Shown: positions 8,917-19,210 of the stretch, piece by piece
Position numbering within the stretch: position 1 is the stretch's first letter
Layout of the letters: the number at the start of each line of letters is the position of its first letter
Source of the DNA: Azonexus hydrophilus
GTDB taxonomy: Bacteria; Pseudomonadota; Gammaproteobacteria; Burkholderiales; Rhodocyclaceae
NCBI RefSeq assembly: GCF_001956855.1
Contig: NZ_MTHD01000002.1
Location: forward strand, 434,001 to 498,000
DNA length: 64,000 nt
Direction of reading: 5' to 3'
Notes under the pieces: generated by a model
What the model was told of the DNA's origin: nothing
Seen by the model: only the letters and a program-made list of their open reading frames with translations
Database searches by the model: none
Translations under genes and position numbers: made by a program

Positions 8917-10119
8917 ATGTACGCAGAACGTGTCCTTTCCGGCATGCGTCCCACCGGGGCGCTGCATCTTGGTCATTACCACGGGGTCCTGAAGAACTGG
9001 GTCCAGCTTCAGCACGAATATCCCTGCCTGTTCTTCGTCGCCGACTGGCACGCCCTGACGACCAATTACGACAACCCGCAGAGCATCGAGAAATCGACCT
9101 GGGACATGGTCATCGACTGGCTGGCCGCTGGTGTCGATCCGAACCAGGCGACGCTGTTCATCCAGTCGCGGGTGCCAGAGCATGCCGAACTGCATCTGCT
9201 GATGTCGATGATGACGCCGCTCGGCTGGCTCGAGCGCGTGCCGACCTACAAGGACCAGCAGGAAAAGCTCGCCAACAAGGATCTGTCGACCTACGGCTTC
9301 CTCGGCTATCCGCTGCTGATGAGTGCCGACATCCTGATCTACCGTGCCGACAAGGTGCCGGTCGGCGAGGACCAGATCCCGCACGTCGAATTCACCCGCG
9401 AGCTGGCGCGTCGCTTCAACCACATGTATGGCCGCGAACCCGGTTTCGAGGACAAGGCGCGTGAGGCGGTGAAGAAGCTTGGCGGCAAGAAAGCCCGTTT
9501 GTACGAGGAATTGCGCGTGCGCTTCCAGCAGGATGGCGACAAGGATGCCGTCGAGCAGGCGCGAGCCATGCTCAACGACATCCAGCACCTGTCGACGCAG
9601 GACCGCGAGCGTCTGTTTGGTTTCCTTGAAGGCACCGGCAAGATGATCCTGGTCGAGCCGGGCTACCTGCTGACCGAGGAATCGAAGATGCCGGGTCTCG
9701 ACGGGCAGAAAATGTCGAAGTCGTACAACAACACGATCACGCTGCGCGAATCCGAGGAGTCGGTGGCCAAGAAGATCAAGGGCATGCCGACCGATACCCA
9801 GCGCGTGCGTCGCACCGATCCGGGCGATCCGGCGCGCTGCCCGGTGTGGCAGCTGCATCAGGTCTATTCCGATGACGCGACCCGGGAATGGGCGCAGCAG
9901 GGTTGCCGCACTGCCGGTATCGGCTGCATCGAGTGCAAGCAGCCGGTGATCGAGGGCATTCTGAAGGAGCAGGCGCCGATGCGCGAGCGTGCTCAGGTCT
10001 ATCTCGACGATCCGACGCTGGTCAAGAACATCATCGCCGACGGTTGCGAGAAGGCACGCGAAATGGCGCGCGAGACGATGCGCGACGTACGCGAGTCGAT
10101 GGGCCTGGAATACCACTGA
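8917..10119 (+). CDS. trpS: Tryptophanyl-tRNA synthetase
   Basis: A 400-residue class I aminoacyl-tRNA synthetase charging tRNA-Trp. The signature motifs are present: LHLGHYHG near the N-terminus (HIGH equivalent) and KMSKS at GQKMSKSYNNT. At 400 residues it is longer than the roughly 335-residue E. coli enzyme; the extra length is a charged helical insertion between about residues 180 and 250, typical of the long betaproteobacterial form. The start is the ATG opening YAERVLSGMRPTG; the open frame upstream is a continuation without coding support. No T-box or leader peptide is visible upstream. Confidence 0.95.
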   Translation: MYAERVLSGMRPTGALHLGHYHGVLKNWVQLQHEYPCLFFVADWHALTTNYDNPQSIEKSTWDMVIDWLAAGVDPNQATLFIQSRVPEHAELHLLMSMMTPLGWLERVPTYKDQQEKLANKDLSTYGFLGYPLLMSADILIYRADKVPVGEDQIPHVEFTRELARRFNHMYGREPGFEDKAREAVKKLGGKKARLYEELRVRFQQDGDKDAVEQARAMLNDIQHLSTQDRERLFGFLEGTGKMILVEPGYLLTEESKMPGLDGQKMSKSYNNTITLRESEESVAKKIKGMPTDTQRVRRTDPGDPARCPVWQLHQVYSDDATREWAQQGCRTAGIGCIECKQPVIEGILKEQAPMRERAQVYLDDPTLVKNIIADGCEKAREMARETMRDVRESMGLEYH

Positions 10120-10162
10120 TGTCCGTTGCGTCGTTCCGCTTCCGCTGTCCGGCGGTCGGCGC

Positions 10163-11032
10163 ATGAATATTGCGGTCGACCTGCCGCAACCGGCACTTTT
10201 CCCGCCGGTTGCCCGCATCTACGGCGAGCCGATGGCGGCTTTGCCGCAGGATCTGTACATCCCGCCGGATGCGCTGGCGATCATGCTCGACGCCTTCGAA
10301 GGGCCGCTCGATCTGCTGCTCTACCTGATCCGCAAGGCCAACGTCGATATCCTCGATATCCCGATGGCGCCGCTGACCCGGCAGTACCTCGACTACATCG
10401 ACAAGATGGAGGCGAACAATCTCGAACTGGCTGCCGAATATCTGGTGATGGCGGCGATGCTGATCGAGATCAAGTCGCGCATGCTGCTGCCGCGACCGAA
10501 GCTGGGCGAGGGCGACGAAGCCGAGGACCCGCGCGCCGAACTGGTGCGCCGGCTGATGGAATACGAGCAGATGAAGATCGCCGGCCAGAATCTCAACGCG
10601 CTGCCGCAGGCCGAGCGTGAGTTCTTCTGGGTCGAGACGCTGGTCGAGAAGTCGCTGCACGTGCGTCTGCCGGAAGTATCGGTCGATGATCTCAAGGAGG
10701 CCTGGATGAACGTGGTGCGCCAGGCCGTACTGAAGCGCAACCACAAGATCAGTCGCGAGGAGTTGTCGGTGCGCGAGCACATGGGCATCATCCTTCGCCA
10801 TCTGCAGGAGAAGGGCGGTTTCGTCCAGTTCGAGACGCTGTTCGATCCGGCGATGGGGCCGCCCGGGCTGGTCGTGCATTTCATCGCGATGCTCGAACTC
10901 GGGCGCGAGAAGCTGATCCGCATCACGCAGACGGAAGCCTTTGCGCCGATCTACGTCAATCTGCGCGACGGCGAGCCCGAACCGGTCATGGAAGAGGATG
11001 ATGGAACCGAGTCAGGTCAAGAAAATCCTTGA
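10163..11032 (+). CDS. scpA: Segregation and condensation protein A
   Basis: A 289-residue kleisin subunit of the SMC-ScpAB condensin-like complex. The family core starts at [26 protein letters not shown] (shown here in part: [12 protein letters not shown]), followed by [19 protein letters not shown], and a C-terminal winged helix that contacts the SMC head. The ATG chosen gives an N-terminal extension of about 35 residues before the core, common in betaproteobacteria. Its last 30 or so bases overlap scpB, so the two are translationally coupled. Confidence 0.93.
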   Translation: MNIAVDLPQPALFPPVARIYGEPMAALPQDLYIPPDALAIMLDAFEGPLDLLLYLIRKANVDILDIPMAPLTRQYLDYIDKMEANNLELAAEYLVMAAMLIEIKSRMLLPRPKLGEGDEAEDPRAELVRRLMEYEQMKIAGQNLNALPQAEREFFWVETLVEKSLHVRLPEVSVDDLKEAWMNVVRQAVLKRNHKISREELSVREHMGIILRHLQEKGGFVQFETLFDPAMGPPGLVVHFIAMLELGREKLIRITQTEAFAPIYVNLRDGEPEPVMEEDDGTESGQENP

Positions 11033-11546
11033 GGCGGCGTTGCTCGCCACGCGCGAGCCGATGACGACGCACGACATGAAGAAAATGTTCGACGAGGACC
11101 TTTCTTCGGATACCCTGCGCAAGCTGCTCGACCAGTTGCGTGCCGAGTGGGCGGAGCGGCCGGTCGAACTGATCCAGCTGGCATCGGGTTGGCGTTTCCG
11201 GACGCGGGCCGAGTATCTGCCTTATCTCGAACGCCTGAATCCCGAACGGCCGCCGAAATATTCGCGGGCGGTGCTGGAGACCCTCGCCATCATCGCCTAC
11301 CGTCAACCAGTGACGCGCGGTGATATCGAGGAAATCCGCGGCGTCGCGGTCAATACCAATGTAGTCAAAACCCTGGAAGAGCGTGGCTGGATCGATGTGG
11401 TCGGTCACCGCGACACGCCAGGTCGTCCGGCACTGTTTGCCACGACGAAACAATTTCTCGATGATCTGGGCCTGCGCAGCGTCAGCGAACTGCCGCCGCT
11501 TGAACAAATCAGCCAGACACTGGAGCTGAACCATGAAAACCAATAA
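11001..11546 (+). CDS. scpB: Segregation and condensation protein B
   Basis: About 181 residues, the tandem winged-helix partner of ScpA in the SMC complex. The conserved block [20 protein letters not shown] and the GRPALFATT strand are clear. Two adjacent ATG codons (10998 and 11001) follow GAAGAGG; the second is used because its product begins [15 protein letters not shown], matching the family. The start lies inside scpA, and the stop overlaps rluB by 14 bases, giving a tight scpA-scpB-rluB unit as in many proteobacteria. Confidence 0.93.
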   Translation: MEPSQVKKILEAALLATREPMTTHDMKKMFDEDLSSDTLRKLLDQLRAEWAERPVELIQLASGWRFRTRAEYLPYLERLNPERPPKYSRAVLETLAIIAYRQPVTRGDIEEIRGVAVNTNVVKTLEERGWIDVVGHRDTPGRPALFATTKQFLDDLGLRSVSELPPLEQISQTLELNHENQ

Positions 11547-12579
11547 ACGTACGCCATTCCGCGCCGCGGAAAACAAGGCTGAAAGCGGTCCCGAAAATCG
11601 CCCGCGCCGGGGTGTTGACCGCAACAAGGCACCAGCCCGCGAATTCGTCGCGCGCACCAAGGACGAGGCGCCGCCGGTTGCCGACGAAGCCGTCGACAAG
11701 CCGGCGCCGCGGCGGCGTCAGGGCGTGCCGCAGACCGGCCGGGCCAATCGCGGCACGATCGGCCGTAACGGCAAGCCGCTGATCGAAGCCAAGCCGGAAC
11801 GCCTGCAGAAGGCGCTGGCCCAGGCAGGTGTCGGCTCGCGCCGGGAGATGGAGGAATGGATTGCCGCCGGCAAGGTCAGCGTCAATGGCGTTGTCGCCAC
11901 CATCGGCCAGTCGGTGATTCCGACCGACAAGGTCAAGATCGGCGGTCGTCTGATCAACATCCGCTTCACCGGCAGCAGTTCGCGTCCGCCGCGCGTGCTG
12001 ATCTATCACAAGCCGGAAGGCGAGATCGTCTCGCGCGATGATCCGGATGGCCGTCCGTCGGTGTTCGCGGCGCTGCCGCGCATGCGCGGCGGCCGCTGGA
12101 TCAACGTCGGTCGCCTCGATTTCAATACCTCCGGTCTGTTGCTGTTCACCACCTCGGGCGAACTGGCCAACAAGCTGATGCATCCGAGTTCCGAACTGGT
12201 ACGCGAGTACGCCGTGCGCGTGCTCGGCGAACTGACCCTGGAAGCGCAGCAGCAGTTGCTCGAAGGGGTCCAGCTCGAAGACGGACCGGCCAGCTTCTCC
12301 AGTCTGGTCGATGCCGGCGGTGAGGGGGCCAACAAGTGGTACCGCGTCAGTCTGTTCGAAGGGCGCAACCGCGAAGTGCGGCGCATGTTCGAAGCGGTTG
12401 GTTGCACGGTCAGCCGTCTGATCCGTGTCCGCTACGGGCCGTTTGCGCTGCCGCCGCAACTCAAGCGTGGTCGTTGCCAGGAACTGAACGAAAACGAGGT
12501 CAAGGTCCTGATGCGCGAGCTGGCGAAGTCCGATAAGGCCCAGGAAGCCCTGGCCGAGGCGGGAAAAAGCACGCCGTAG
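11533..12579 (+). CDS. rluB: 23S rRNA pseudouridine synthase RluB
   Basis: A 348-residue RsuA-family pseudouridine synthase predicted to modify U2605 of 23S rRNA. After a basic, low-complexity N-terminal extension of about 90 residues comes an S4 RNA-binding domain ([19 protein letters not shown]), then the catalytic domain with the nucleophilic aspartate in [12 protein letters not shown]. The [12 protein letters not shown] segment is also family-typical. Start at an ATG within the scpB 3' end. The N-terminal extension varies between species and probably binds RNA non-specifically. Confidence 0.92.
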   Translation: MKTNKRTPFRAAENKAESGPENRPRRGVDRNKAPAREFVARTKDEAPPVADEAVDKPAPRRRQGVPQTGRANRGTIGRNGKPLIEAKPERLQKALAQAGVGSRREMEEWIAAGKVSVNGVVATIGQSVIPTDKVKIGGRLINIRFTGSSSRPPRVLIYHKPEGEIVSRDDPDGRPSVFAALPRMRGGRWINVGRLDFNTSGLLLFTTSGELANKLMHPSSELVREYAVRVLGELTLEAQQQLLEGVQLEDGPASFSSLVDAGGEGANKWYRVSLFEGRNREVRRMFEAVGCTVSRLIRVRYGPFALPPQLKRGRCQELNENEVKVLMRELAKSDKAQEALAEAGKSTP

Positions 12580-12591
12580 CCTGTGAAGCGA

Positions 12592-12620
12592 TTGTTAGGG
12601 AGGAATAAACTCGTTATAAT
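12592..12620 (+). promoter_or_regulatory. Strong sigma-70 promoter for the rimP-nusA-infB operon
   Basis: TTGTTA (12592-12597), a 17-base spacer and a perfect TATAAT (12615-12620) lie 83 bases before rimP. This is the best consensus promoter in the window. Confidence 0.85.
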
Positions 12621-12671
12621 TCACGGGTTTGTTCCTCCTGCCGTTTCGGCAGGCATCTTATTTTTCTGAGG

Positions 12672-12697
12672 TGGGCGTTTCGCCCATTTTTTATTTG
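12672..12697 (+). terminator. Leader attenuator upstream of rimP
   Basis: TGGGCG-TTT-CGCCCA (12672-12686) is followed by TTTTTTATTT, a complete intrinsic terminator that ends only six bases before the rimP ATG. A second hairpin, CCTGCCGTTTCGGCAGG (12637-12653), precedes it. Being between the operon's promoter and first gene, it looks like an attenuator rather than the end of rluB. Confidence 0.75.
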
Positions 12698-12702
12698 TGC
12701 CT

Positions 12703-13143
12703 ATGGATTTGAATTCGCTGCTTGAAACGACGGTGACCGGCCTCGGTTATGAACTCGTTGATGTCGAAATGTCGCCGCGCGGCAGGACCATTCGTGTCTT
12801 CATCGATGCCCCGGAAAAGGAGCGTGGTGTCGATGTGGACGACTGCGCCAAGGTTTCCAACCAGCTGACGCGCGTTTTCGAGGTCGAGAACATCGATTTT
12901 GACCGGCTTGAGATTTCTTCGCCCGGCATGGACCGTGTTGTGAAGAAGGAAGCCGACTTCGAGCGTTTCGCCGGTCAGGAAATCCAGATCAAGCTGCGCA
13001 TCCCGCACAATAATCGCCGCAACTTCCAGGGGCATCTGCTCGGCTGCAAGGACGGCAAGGTTGGTCTTCGCCTTGACAAGGAAGACACGGAACTCGAATT
13101 CAACAATATCGAAAAGGCACGTCTGGTGCCGAAATTCGACTGA
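12703..13143 (+). CDS. rimP: Ribosome maturation factor RimP
   Basis: A 146-residue 30S assembly factor. The family core VTGLGYELVDVEMSPRGRTIRVFID and SPGMDRVVKKEADFERFAG are intact. A GTG six bases upstream could also serve, but the ATG at 12703 gives the conserved MDLNSLLE start. No good ribosome-binding site is visible because the attenuator's T-run abuts the start codon. It is the first gene of the operon leading into nusA, as in most bacteria. Confidence 0.94.
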   Translation: MDLNSLLETTVTGLGYELVDVEMSPRGRTIRVFIDAPEKERGVDVDDCAKVSNQLTRVFEVENIDFDRLEISSPGMDRVVKKEADFERFAGQEIQIKLRIPHNNRRNFQGHLLGCKDGKVGLRLDKEDTELEFNNIEKARLVPKFD

Positions 13144-13164
13144 AGTACCTGGAGGTTTTAGCCC

Positions 13165-14637
13165 ATGAGCCGTGAACTGTTGCTGCTGGTCGATGCATTG
13201 GCCCGCGAAAAGAACGTCGCCAAGGAAATCGTGTTCGGTGCCCTTGAGCTGGCGCTCGCATCCGCGACCAAGAAGCGTATCCACGACGAAGCCGAAGTGC
13301 GTGTCGTCATCGATCGTGCCACCGGAAATTACGATACCTTCCGCCGCTGGCTGGTCGTGCCGGAGAACGAATACGTCAACGAATACCTCCAGATTCCGTT
13401 GCCGGAAGCCCAGAAGGACGATCCGGACATCGAGCCGGGCGATTACCTGGAAGAGCCGCTGGAGCCGATCGATTTCGGCCGTATCGGTGCCCAGGCTGCC
13501 AAGCAGGTCATCCTGCAGAAAATCCGCGACGCCGAGCGTGAGCAGATCCTGGCTGACTTCCTCGACCGCAAGGAACATGTCGTTTTCGGTACGATCAAGC
13601 GTATGGAACGTGGCAATGCCGTGATCGAAGCCGGCAAGATCGAAGCGCTGCTGCCGCGCGACCAGATGATCCCGAAGGAAAACCTGCGCGTCGGCGACCG
13701 GGTCCGTGCCTATCTGCTGCGTATCGATCGCGGTGCCCGTGGTCCGCAGATCATCCTGTCGCGCACTGCGCCGGAATTCGTCATCAAGCTGTTCGAGCTC
13801 GAAGTGCCGGAAATCGAAGATGGCCTGATGGAGCTGAAGGCTTGTGCCCGCGATCCTGGCATGCGCGCCAAGATTGCCGTTAAATCCAATGATCCGCGTA
13901 TCGATCCGATCGGTACCTGCGTTGGCCTGCGCGGTTCGCGTGTCACCGCCGTGCGTAATGAAATCGGCGGTGAGAACATCGATATCGTGCTGTGGTCTGC
14001 CGATCCCGCCCAGTTCGTCATCGGCGCGCTGTCGCCGGCTGAAGTCACCTCGATTGTCGTCGATGAAGAAAAGCACGCGATGGATGTCGTGGTTGACGAA
14101 GACAACCTGGCGATCGCCATCGGCCGCAGCGGCCAGAACGTTCGTCTGGCTTCCGAGCTGACTGGCTGGACCATCAACCTGATGACCCAGGACGAATCGG
14201 CCAAGCGTTCCGAGGCCGAATACGCAGTAACCCGCGTCACCTTCATGGAAAAGCTGGATATCGACGAGGAACTCGCCGATCTGCTGATCGAGGAAGGTTT
14301 CTCGACGCTGGAAGAAGTCGCTTACGTACCGCTCGCCGAAATGCTGGAAATCGAAGGTCTGGACGAGGGTATCGTCAACGAATTGCGCAATCGCGCCCGT
14401 AATGTGTTGCTGACGGAAGCCATTGCCACCGAGGAAAAACTTGAGAGTGTGTCCGAAGACCTGATTGGTCTTGAGGGGATGACCAAGGAACTGGCCGCCA
14501 AACTGGCCGAACACGATGTCAAGACGCGCGATGATCTCGCCGAACTGGCGGTTGATGAACTGACGGAAATGACCGGCATTGACGAAGAGCGTGCCAAGGA
14601 AATCATTCTCAAGGCACGAGCTCACTGGTTCGAGTGA
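13165..14637 (+). CDS. nusA: Transcription termination/antitermination factor NusA
   Basis: A 490-residue RNA polymerase-associated factor that controls pausing, termination and antitermination. Domains in order: N-terminal polymerase-binding domain (to about 130), S1 domain ([15 protein letters not shown] start around 135-200), two KH domains (including [16 protein letters not shown]), and two C-terminal acidic helix-hairpin repeats (about 360-490), the proteobacterial full-length form. GGAGG precedes the ATG. The leader attenuator before rimP is a plausible site for NusA to regulate its own operon, as known in E. coli. Confidence 0.97.
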   Translation: MSRELLLLVDALAREKNVAKEIVFGALELALASATKKRIHDEAEVRVVIDRATGNYDTFRRWLVVPENEYVNEYLQIPLPEAQKDDPDIEPGDYLEEPLEPIDFGRIGAQAAKQVILQKIRDAEREQILADFLDRKEHVVFGTIKRMERGNAVIEAGKIEALLPRDQMIPKENLRVGDRVRAYLLRIDRGARGPQIILSRTAPEFVIKLFELEVPEIEDGLMELKACARDPGMRAKIAVKSNDPRIDPIGTCVGLRGSRVTAVRNEIGGENIDIVLWSADPAQFVIGALSPAEVTSIVVDEEKHAMDVVVDEDNLAIAIGRSGQNVRLASELTGWTINLMTQDESAKRSEAEYAVTRVTFMEKLDIDEELADLLIEEGFSTLEEVAYVPLAEMLEIEGLDEGIVNELRNRARNVLLTEAIATEEKLESVSEDLIGLEGMTKELAAKLAEHDVKTRDDLAELAVDELTEMTGIDEERAKEIILKARAHWFE

Positions 14638-14653
14638 GCAGGAGGTAGGAAGT

Positions 14654-17410
14654 ATGTCCGCAACAACTGTTTCACAATTTGCCGTTGAACTGAAAATGCC
14701 GGTCGAGGCACTGCTCGAGCAATTGGGCCGTGCCGGTGTCGGCAAGTCAGGCGGTAACGATTCCCTGTCCGATCAGGACAAGACCAGTCTGCTTGATTAC
14801 CTGCGCCGTTCGCACGGTGAGGATCATCCCAAGACCAAGATCACCCTGATGCGCAAGCAGACTTCGGAAATCAAGGCGACCGATTCGCATGGTCGTGCCC
14901 GTACCGTCCAGGTCGAAGTGCGCAAGAAGCGCGTGCTGGTCAAGCGCGATGTTGCTGAGCATCTGCCGGATGCAGCCGACGATGAGCACGAAGAGTCCGA
15001 GGTGATCGATCAGGTGCTGGATATTCAGGCCGAGGCTGTCGCCGATGTCGCTCCCGAGCCGGTGATCGAGGAAGTGCCGGAGCCGGTGGTCGAAATTGAG
15101 CCGGAACCCGAGCCGGAGCCGGAAATCGTGCCGGAACCTGAACCCGAACCGGTTGTCGAGGCCGCAGCGGAAGCCGTTGAGGCCAGCGCGCCCGCACCTG
15201 TCCGCCGTACGCTGGACCGGGCATCGATCATCGGTGAAAAAGAACTCAAGAACCGCGAGGAAGAGGCTCGTCGTTCCAATCGTCTGCGTGAAATCCAGGA
15301 GCGCGAGCTCAAGGAAAAGCAGGCGCGCGAAGCCCGTCTTTCGCAGATGCGCCAGCAGGCCGAAGCGGCTGCCGCGGCAGCCAAGCTTGCCGAAGAGGCC
15401 AAGCAACAGGCGGCGGCGCAGGCGCGTACCAACGAAGGTGAGAAGGGTACGCTGCACAAGAAGCCTGACGCACCGGGTGCTGCCAAGAAGGGCGACAAGG
15501 GCGGTCGTGCTTCCGATGATGGCAAGAAGAAGAGCGGTATCAAGACCCGCGGTTCTGACAGCGGCAGTGGCTGGAAGGATAATCGCCACGGTCACAAGAA
15601 GTCGCACAAGTCCGATGACGGGCAGGGCAGCTTCCAGGCGCCGACCGAGCCGGTCAGCCGCGAAGTGCATATTCCGGAAACCATTTCCGTCTCTGACCTG
15701 GCGCACAAGATGGCAGTGAAAGCCATCGAAATCATCAAGGTCATGATGAAGATGGGTTCGATGGTCACCATCAACCAGGTGCTGGACCAGGAAACGGCGA
15801 TGATCGTCGTCGAGGAAATGGGCCACAAGGCATTTGCTGCCAAGCTGGATGATCCGGACGCCTTCCTCGAGGATCACGCCGAGCACAAGGACGTGCCGCT
15901 TGAGCACCGTGCGCCGGTGGTGACCGTCATGGGTCACGTCGACCACGGCAAGACCTCGCTGCTCGACTACATCCGTCGTGCCAAGGTGGCTTCCGGCGAA
16001 GCCGGCGGCATTACCCAGCACATCGGTGCCTACCACGTCGAAACCGAACGCGGCATGATCACCTTCCTCGATACACCGGGTCACGAAGCGTTTACCGCCA
16101 TGCGTGCCCGTGGTGCCAAGGCAACCGACATCGTTATCCTGGTGGTGGCGGCTGACGACGGCGTGATGCCGCAGACCAAGGAAGCGATCCACCACGCCAA
16201 GGCGGCCGGTGTGCCGCTGGTGGTCGCGGTGAACAAGATCGACAAGCCGGATGCCAACCTGGACCGCGTCAAGCAGGAACTGGTTGCCGAAGGCGTCATT
16301 CCGGAAGAGTACGGCGGCGATTCACCTTTCGTTGGTGTTTCGGCCAAGAAGGGTACCGGCATCGACGAGTTGCTCGAGCAGGTGCTGTTGCAGGCTGAAG
16401 TGCTGGAACTGACGGCGCAGAAGGATGCACCGGCCAAGGGGCTGATCATCGAAGCGCGTCTCGACAAGGGGCGTGGTGCGGTGGCAACGATGCTGGTCCA
16501 GACCGGCACCCTGAAACGTGGCGACATCGTGCTGGCCGGCCAGGTCTTTGGTCGTGTCCGGGCGATGCTCGACGAAAACGGCAAGCCGATCAACGAGGCA
16601 GGTCCGTCGATCCCGGTGGAAATCCTCGGTCTGTCGGATGTGCCGGCAGCTGGCGAAGAAGCCATTGTGCTGGCTGACGAAAAGAAGGCACGGGAAATCG
16701 CCTTGTTCCGTCAGGGCAAGTTCCGCGACGTCAAGCTGGCCAAGCAGCAGGCGGCCAAGCTGGAAAACATGTTCCAGCAGATGGAAGAGGGCGCAGTCAA
16801 GACCCTGCCGCTGATCGTCAAGGCCGACGTGCAAGGTTCGCAGGAAGCCCTGGTGCAGACCCTGGCCAAGCTGTCCAACGAGGAAGTCCGTGTCCAGATC
16901 ATTCACGGCGCGGTCGGCGCGATCAGCGAATCCGACGTCAACCTGGCGCAAGCCTCGGGTGCCGTCATCATCGGCTTCAACATCCGTGCCGATGCCGGTT
17001 CGCGCAAGCTGGCCGAGAGCTTCGGGGTCGACATCCGTTACTACAACGTGATTTACGACGCGGTCGACGAGGTCAAGGCAGCCCTGACCGGCATGTTGGC
17101 GCCGGAGAAGCGTGAGCAGATTACCGGCATGGTCGAGATTCGCCAGGTCATCACCGTTTCGAAGGTGGGTAATATTGCTGGCTGTTATGTGCTGGAAGGC
17201 TTCATCAAGCGCAATTCGCGTGTCCGTCTGCTGCGCAACAACGTCGTACAGTGGGATGGCGAGCTCGATTCGCTCAAGCGCTTCAAAGACGACGTCAAGG
17301 AAGTGCGTTCCAATTTCGAGTGCGGTCTGTCGCTGCGTGGCAACAATGACATCCAGGAAGGCGATCAGCTCGAAGTGTACGAAATCCAGGAAGTGGCACG
17401 TTCGCTGTAA
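14654..17410 (+). CDS. infB: Translation initiation factor IF-2
   Basis: A 918-residue GTPase that places initiator tRNA on the 30S subunit. The N-terminal region carries an IF2-N helix, an acidic stretch rich in Glu-Pro pairs (about residues 135-175), and a charged Ala/Glu/Lys coiled region. The G domain shows [16 protein letters not shown] and NKIDKP; domains II, III and the tRNA-binding C-terminal domain follow. GGAGG precedes the ATG at 14654. It sits 16 bases after nusA and its last base is the first base of rbfA. Confidence 0.97.
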   Translation: MSATTVSQFAVELKMPVEALLEQLGRAGVGKSGGNDSLSDQDKTSLLDYLRRSHGEDHPKTKITLMRKQTSEIKATDSHGRARTVQVEVRKKRVLVKRDVAEHLPDAADDEHEESEVIDQVLDIQAEAVADVAPEPVIEEVPEPVVEIEPEPEPEPEIVPEPEPEPVVEAAAEAVEASAPAPVRRTLDRASIIGEKELKNREEEARRSNRLREIQERELKEKQAREARLSQMRQQAEAAAAAAKLAEEAKQQAAAQARTNEGEKGTLHKKPDAPGAAKKGDKGGRASDDGKKKSGIKTRGSDSGSGWKDNRHGHKKSHKSDDGQGSFQAPTEPVSREVHIPETISVSDLAHKMAVKAIEIIKVMMKMGSMVTINQVLDQETAMIVVEEMGHKAFAAKLDDPDAFLEDHAEHKDVPLEHRAPVVTVMGHVDHGKTSLLDYIRRAKVASGEAGGITQHIGAYHVETERGMITFLDTPGHEAFTAMRARGAKATDIVILVVAADDGVMPQTKEAIHHAKAAGVPLVVAVNKIDKPDANLDRVKQELVAEGVIPEEYGGDSPFVGVSAKKGTGIDELLEQVLLQAEVLELTAQKDAPAKGLIIEARLDKGRGAVATMLVQTGTLKRGDIVLAGQVFGRVRAMLDENGKPINEAGPSIPVEILGLSDVPAAGEEAIVLADEKKAREIALFRQGKFRDVKLAKQQAAKLENMFQQMEEGAVKTLPLIVKADVQGSQEALVQTLAKLSNEEVRVQIIHGAVGAISESDVNLAQASGAVIIGFNIRADAGSRKLAESFGVDIRYYNVIYDAVDEVKAALTGMLAPEKREQITGMVEIRQVITVSKVGNIAGCYVLEGFIKRNSRVRLLRNNVVQWDGELDSLKRFKDDVKEVRSNFECGLSLRGNNDIQEGDQLEVYEIQEVARSL

Positions 17411-17790
17411 TGAAGAAGCAGCAGACACGAGGCTTTCAACGGGGAGACCGGGTCGCGGAGCAGGTACGCCGCGATCTGGCCGACCTGATCCGTACGGAAC
17501 TCAAGGATCCGCGCGTTGGCATGATCAGTCTGACTGCGGTCGAGCTGACGCCGGATTACGCGCACGCCAAGGTGTACTTCACGACGCTCAATTCCGAGCA
17601 CCTGCCCGAGATCGAGCAGGGGCTGAAGCGCTCTGCGGGTTTCCTGCGGCGCGAACTGGGGCGGCGCATCCACATTCACACCTTGCCGGAACTGCATTTC
17701 ATCTATGACAGTTCGCTCGAATACGGCGCGAGCATGACGGCGCTGATCCAGCAGGCCAACGCCATCAGCGACCAGACGCCGGAAGACTGA
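17410..17790 (+). CDS. rbfA: Ribosome-binding factor A
   Basis: A 126-residue KH-like cold-shock and 30S maturation factor. Recognised by RVAEQVRRDLADLIRTELKDPRVG at the N-terminus (family block QVRRDLADLI), the DYAHAKVYFT strand, and LHFIYDSSLEYG near the end. The start overlaps the infB stop by one base (TAATG), so translation is coupled. truB follows seven bases later. Confidence 0.95.
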   Translation: MKKQQTRGFQRGDRVAEQVRRDLADLIRTELKDPRVGMISLTAVELTPDYAHAKVYFTTLNSEHLPEIEQGLKRSAGFLRRELGRRIHIHTLPELHFIYDSSLEYGASMTALIQQANAISDQTPED

Positions 17791-17797
17791 GGCGCCG

Positions 17798-18703
17798 ATG
17801 GAGCCGAGGGTCAAGAAAACCTGGAAGCAGGTTGATGGTGTGCTGCTGCTCGACAAATCCCTGGGCATGAGTTCCAACGACGCGCTGCAAAAGGCGCGTC
17901 GCCTGTTCTCGGCGGCGAAGGGCGGCCATACCGGTACCCTCGATCCGCTGGCGACCGGCCTGCTGCCGCTGTGCTTCGGCGAGGCGACGAAGTTCTCCGC
18001 CGATCTGCTCGATGCCGACAAGACCTACGAGGCCGAACTCAAGCTGGGGGTCGTCACCGATTCCGGTGACGCCGAAGGCGCGGTGATTGCCACTGCTGCG
18101 GTCAACGTCCGTGAAAGCGACATTTTCCCCGTTTTGCAGGCGTTGACCGGAAACATCCTGCAGGTGCCACCGATGCACTCGGCACTCAAGCGCGATGGTC
18201 GCCCGCTCTACGAACTGGCGCGCCAGGGCATCGTTGTCGAGCGCGAGGCGCGGCCGGTGACCATTCATTCGATCGAATTGCTTGAATTTGCCGGCGACCG
18301 CCTGCGTATCTCCGTCAGTTGCAGCAAGGGTACCTATATCCGGGTGCTGGCGGCCGATATCGGGGCAGCGCTCGGTTGCGGGGCGCACCTGACCGCGTTG
18401 CGGCGGACCCGGGTCGGCGATCTGGTGCTCGACGGGGCGCTGACGCTGGCGCAGATCGACGCGATCGAGGAGGGTGCCCGTACGGCCTGCCTGCGGCCGG
18501 TCGATGCACTGTTGCAGAGTCTGCCGCGTCTGGATGTCGCCGGCGAGGCGGAGCAGCGTTTCCGCCATGGCAATCCGGTCGATCTGCCGACCGGTTTTGC
18601 CGGCAAGATCCGGGTCTATGCAGATGACGTCCTGATCGGTGTTGGTGAGCCGGGCTCTGGTGGGCGTCTGTGGCCGAAAAGACTGGTGCAGTTGGCGCTG
18701 TAA
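17798..18703 (+). CDS. truB: tRNA pseudouridine-55 synthase TruB
   Basis: A 301-residue pseudouridine synthase that makes psi-55 in the T-loop of tRNAs. Catalytic Asp lies in GGHTGTLDPLATGLLPLC (family motif GTLDPLATG). KTYEAELKLG, PPMHSALKRDGRPLYELAR and GTYIRVLAADIG are also diagnostic, and a PUA-like C-terminal region finishes the protein. It follows rbfA closely, the same order as in E. coli (rbfA-truB-rpsO-pnp). Confidence 0.95.
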   Translation: MEPRVKKTWKQVDGVLLLDKSLGMSSNDALQKARRLFSAAKGGHTGTLDPLATGLLPLCFGEATKFSADLLDADKTYEAELKLGVVTDSGDAEGAVIATAAVNVRESDIFPVLQALTGNILQVPPMHSALKRDGRPLYELARQGIVVEREARPVTIHSIELLEFAGDRLRISVSCSKGTYIRVLAADIGAALGCGAHLTALRRTRVGDLVLDGALTLAQIDAIEEGARTACLRPVDALLQSLPRLDVAGEAEQRFRHGNPVDLPTGFAGKIRVYADDVLIGVGEPGSGGRLWPKRLVQLAL

Positions 18704-18807
18704 ACTGATACAATCCGCCGCTTTCCGATGTCGTCGGAAAAATTTTCCAATTGGCGTTCGCTCTATCAAACCGGGGCTGCGTCGTTTTAACGAAAGAGGG
18801 TTTTGAA

Positions 18808-19077
18808 ATGTCCGTTACTACCGAACAGAAGGCAAGCATCGTTGCCGAATACGCACAGTCCAAGGGCGACACCGGCTCCCCGGAAGTCCAGGTTGCCCTG
18901 CTGACCGCCCGCATCAATGATCTGATGCCGCACTTCAAGGAACACGTCAAGGATCACCACTCCCGTCGTGGTCTGTTGCACCTCGTGTCCCAGCGTCGCA
19001 AGCTGCTGGACTACCTGAAGGGCAAGAACGTCGAGCGTTACCGCGCCCTGATCACCAAGCTCGGCCTGCGCAAGTAA
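18808..19077 (+). CDS. rpsO: 30S ribosomal protein S15
   Basis: An 89-residue primary rRNA-binding protein of the small subunit. The family motif [17 protein letters not shown] and the DHHSRRGLL loop are intact. GAAAGAGGG precedes the ATG. A TACAAT element at 18709-18714 lies about 95 bases upstream and may be its own -10 box, although the -35 is poor. A strong terminator follows, separating it from pnp, the arrangement in which PNPase and S15 are usually autoregulated. Confidence 0.96.
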   Translation: MSVTTEQKASIVAEYAQSKGDTGSPEVQVALLTARINDLMPHFKEHVKDHHSRRGLLHLVSQRRKLLDYLKGKNVERYRALITKLGLRK

Positions 19078-19094
19078 GCGCGGCAGCAGCCACG

Positions 19095-19129
19095 AAAAGC
19101 GGCCCGGATTCTTCCCGGCCGCTTTTTTG
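19095..19129 (+). terminator. Rho-independent terminator after rpsO
   Basis: AAAGCGGCC pairs with GGCCGCTTT around a C-rich loop, followed by a run of six T. It lies 18 bases past rpsO and about 80 bases before pnp. Confidence 0.88.
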
Positions 19130-19210
19130 TTTTTCAGTCGTACCGTTGTTCTTTGTTGTCATGCAAGCTATTGTTATTGTTGTTAATTGTGATGAGAGTG
19201 AAAGGAAGAT

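Noticed and set aside
15090..15170. Short tandem repeats in infB
   Set aside because: These encode the Glu-Pro-rich linker normal for IF-2 and are not a mobile or CRISPR repeat.
14747..16195. 482-codon open frame opposite infB
   Set aside because: Antisense to the conserved IF-2 coding sequence; composition is a mirror of it.
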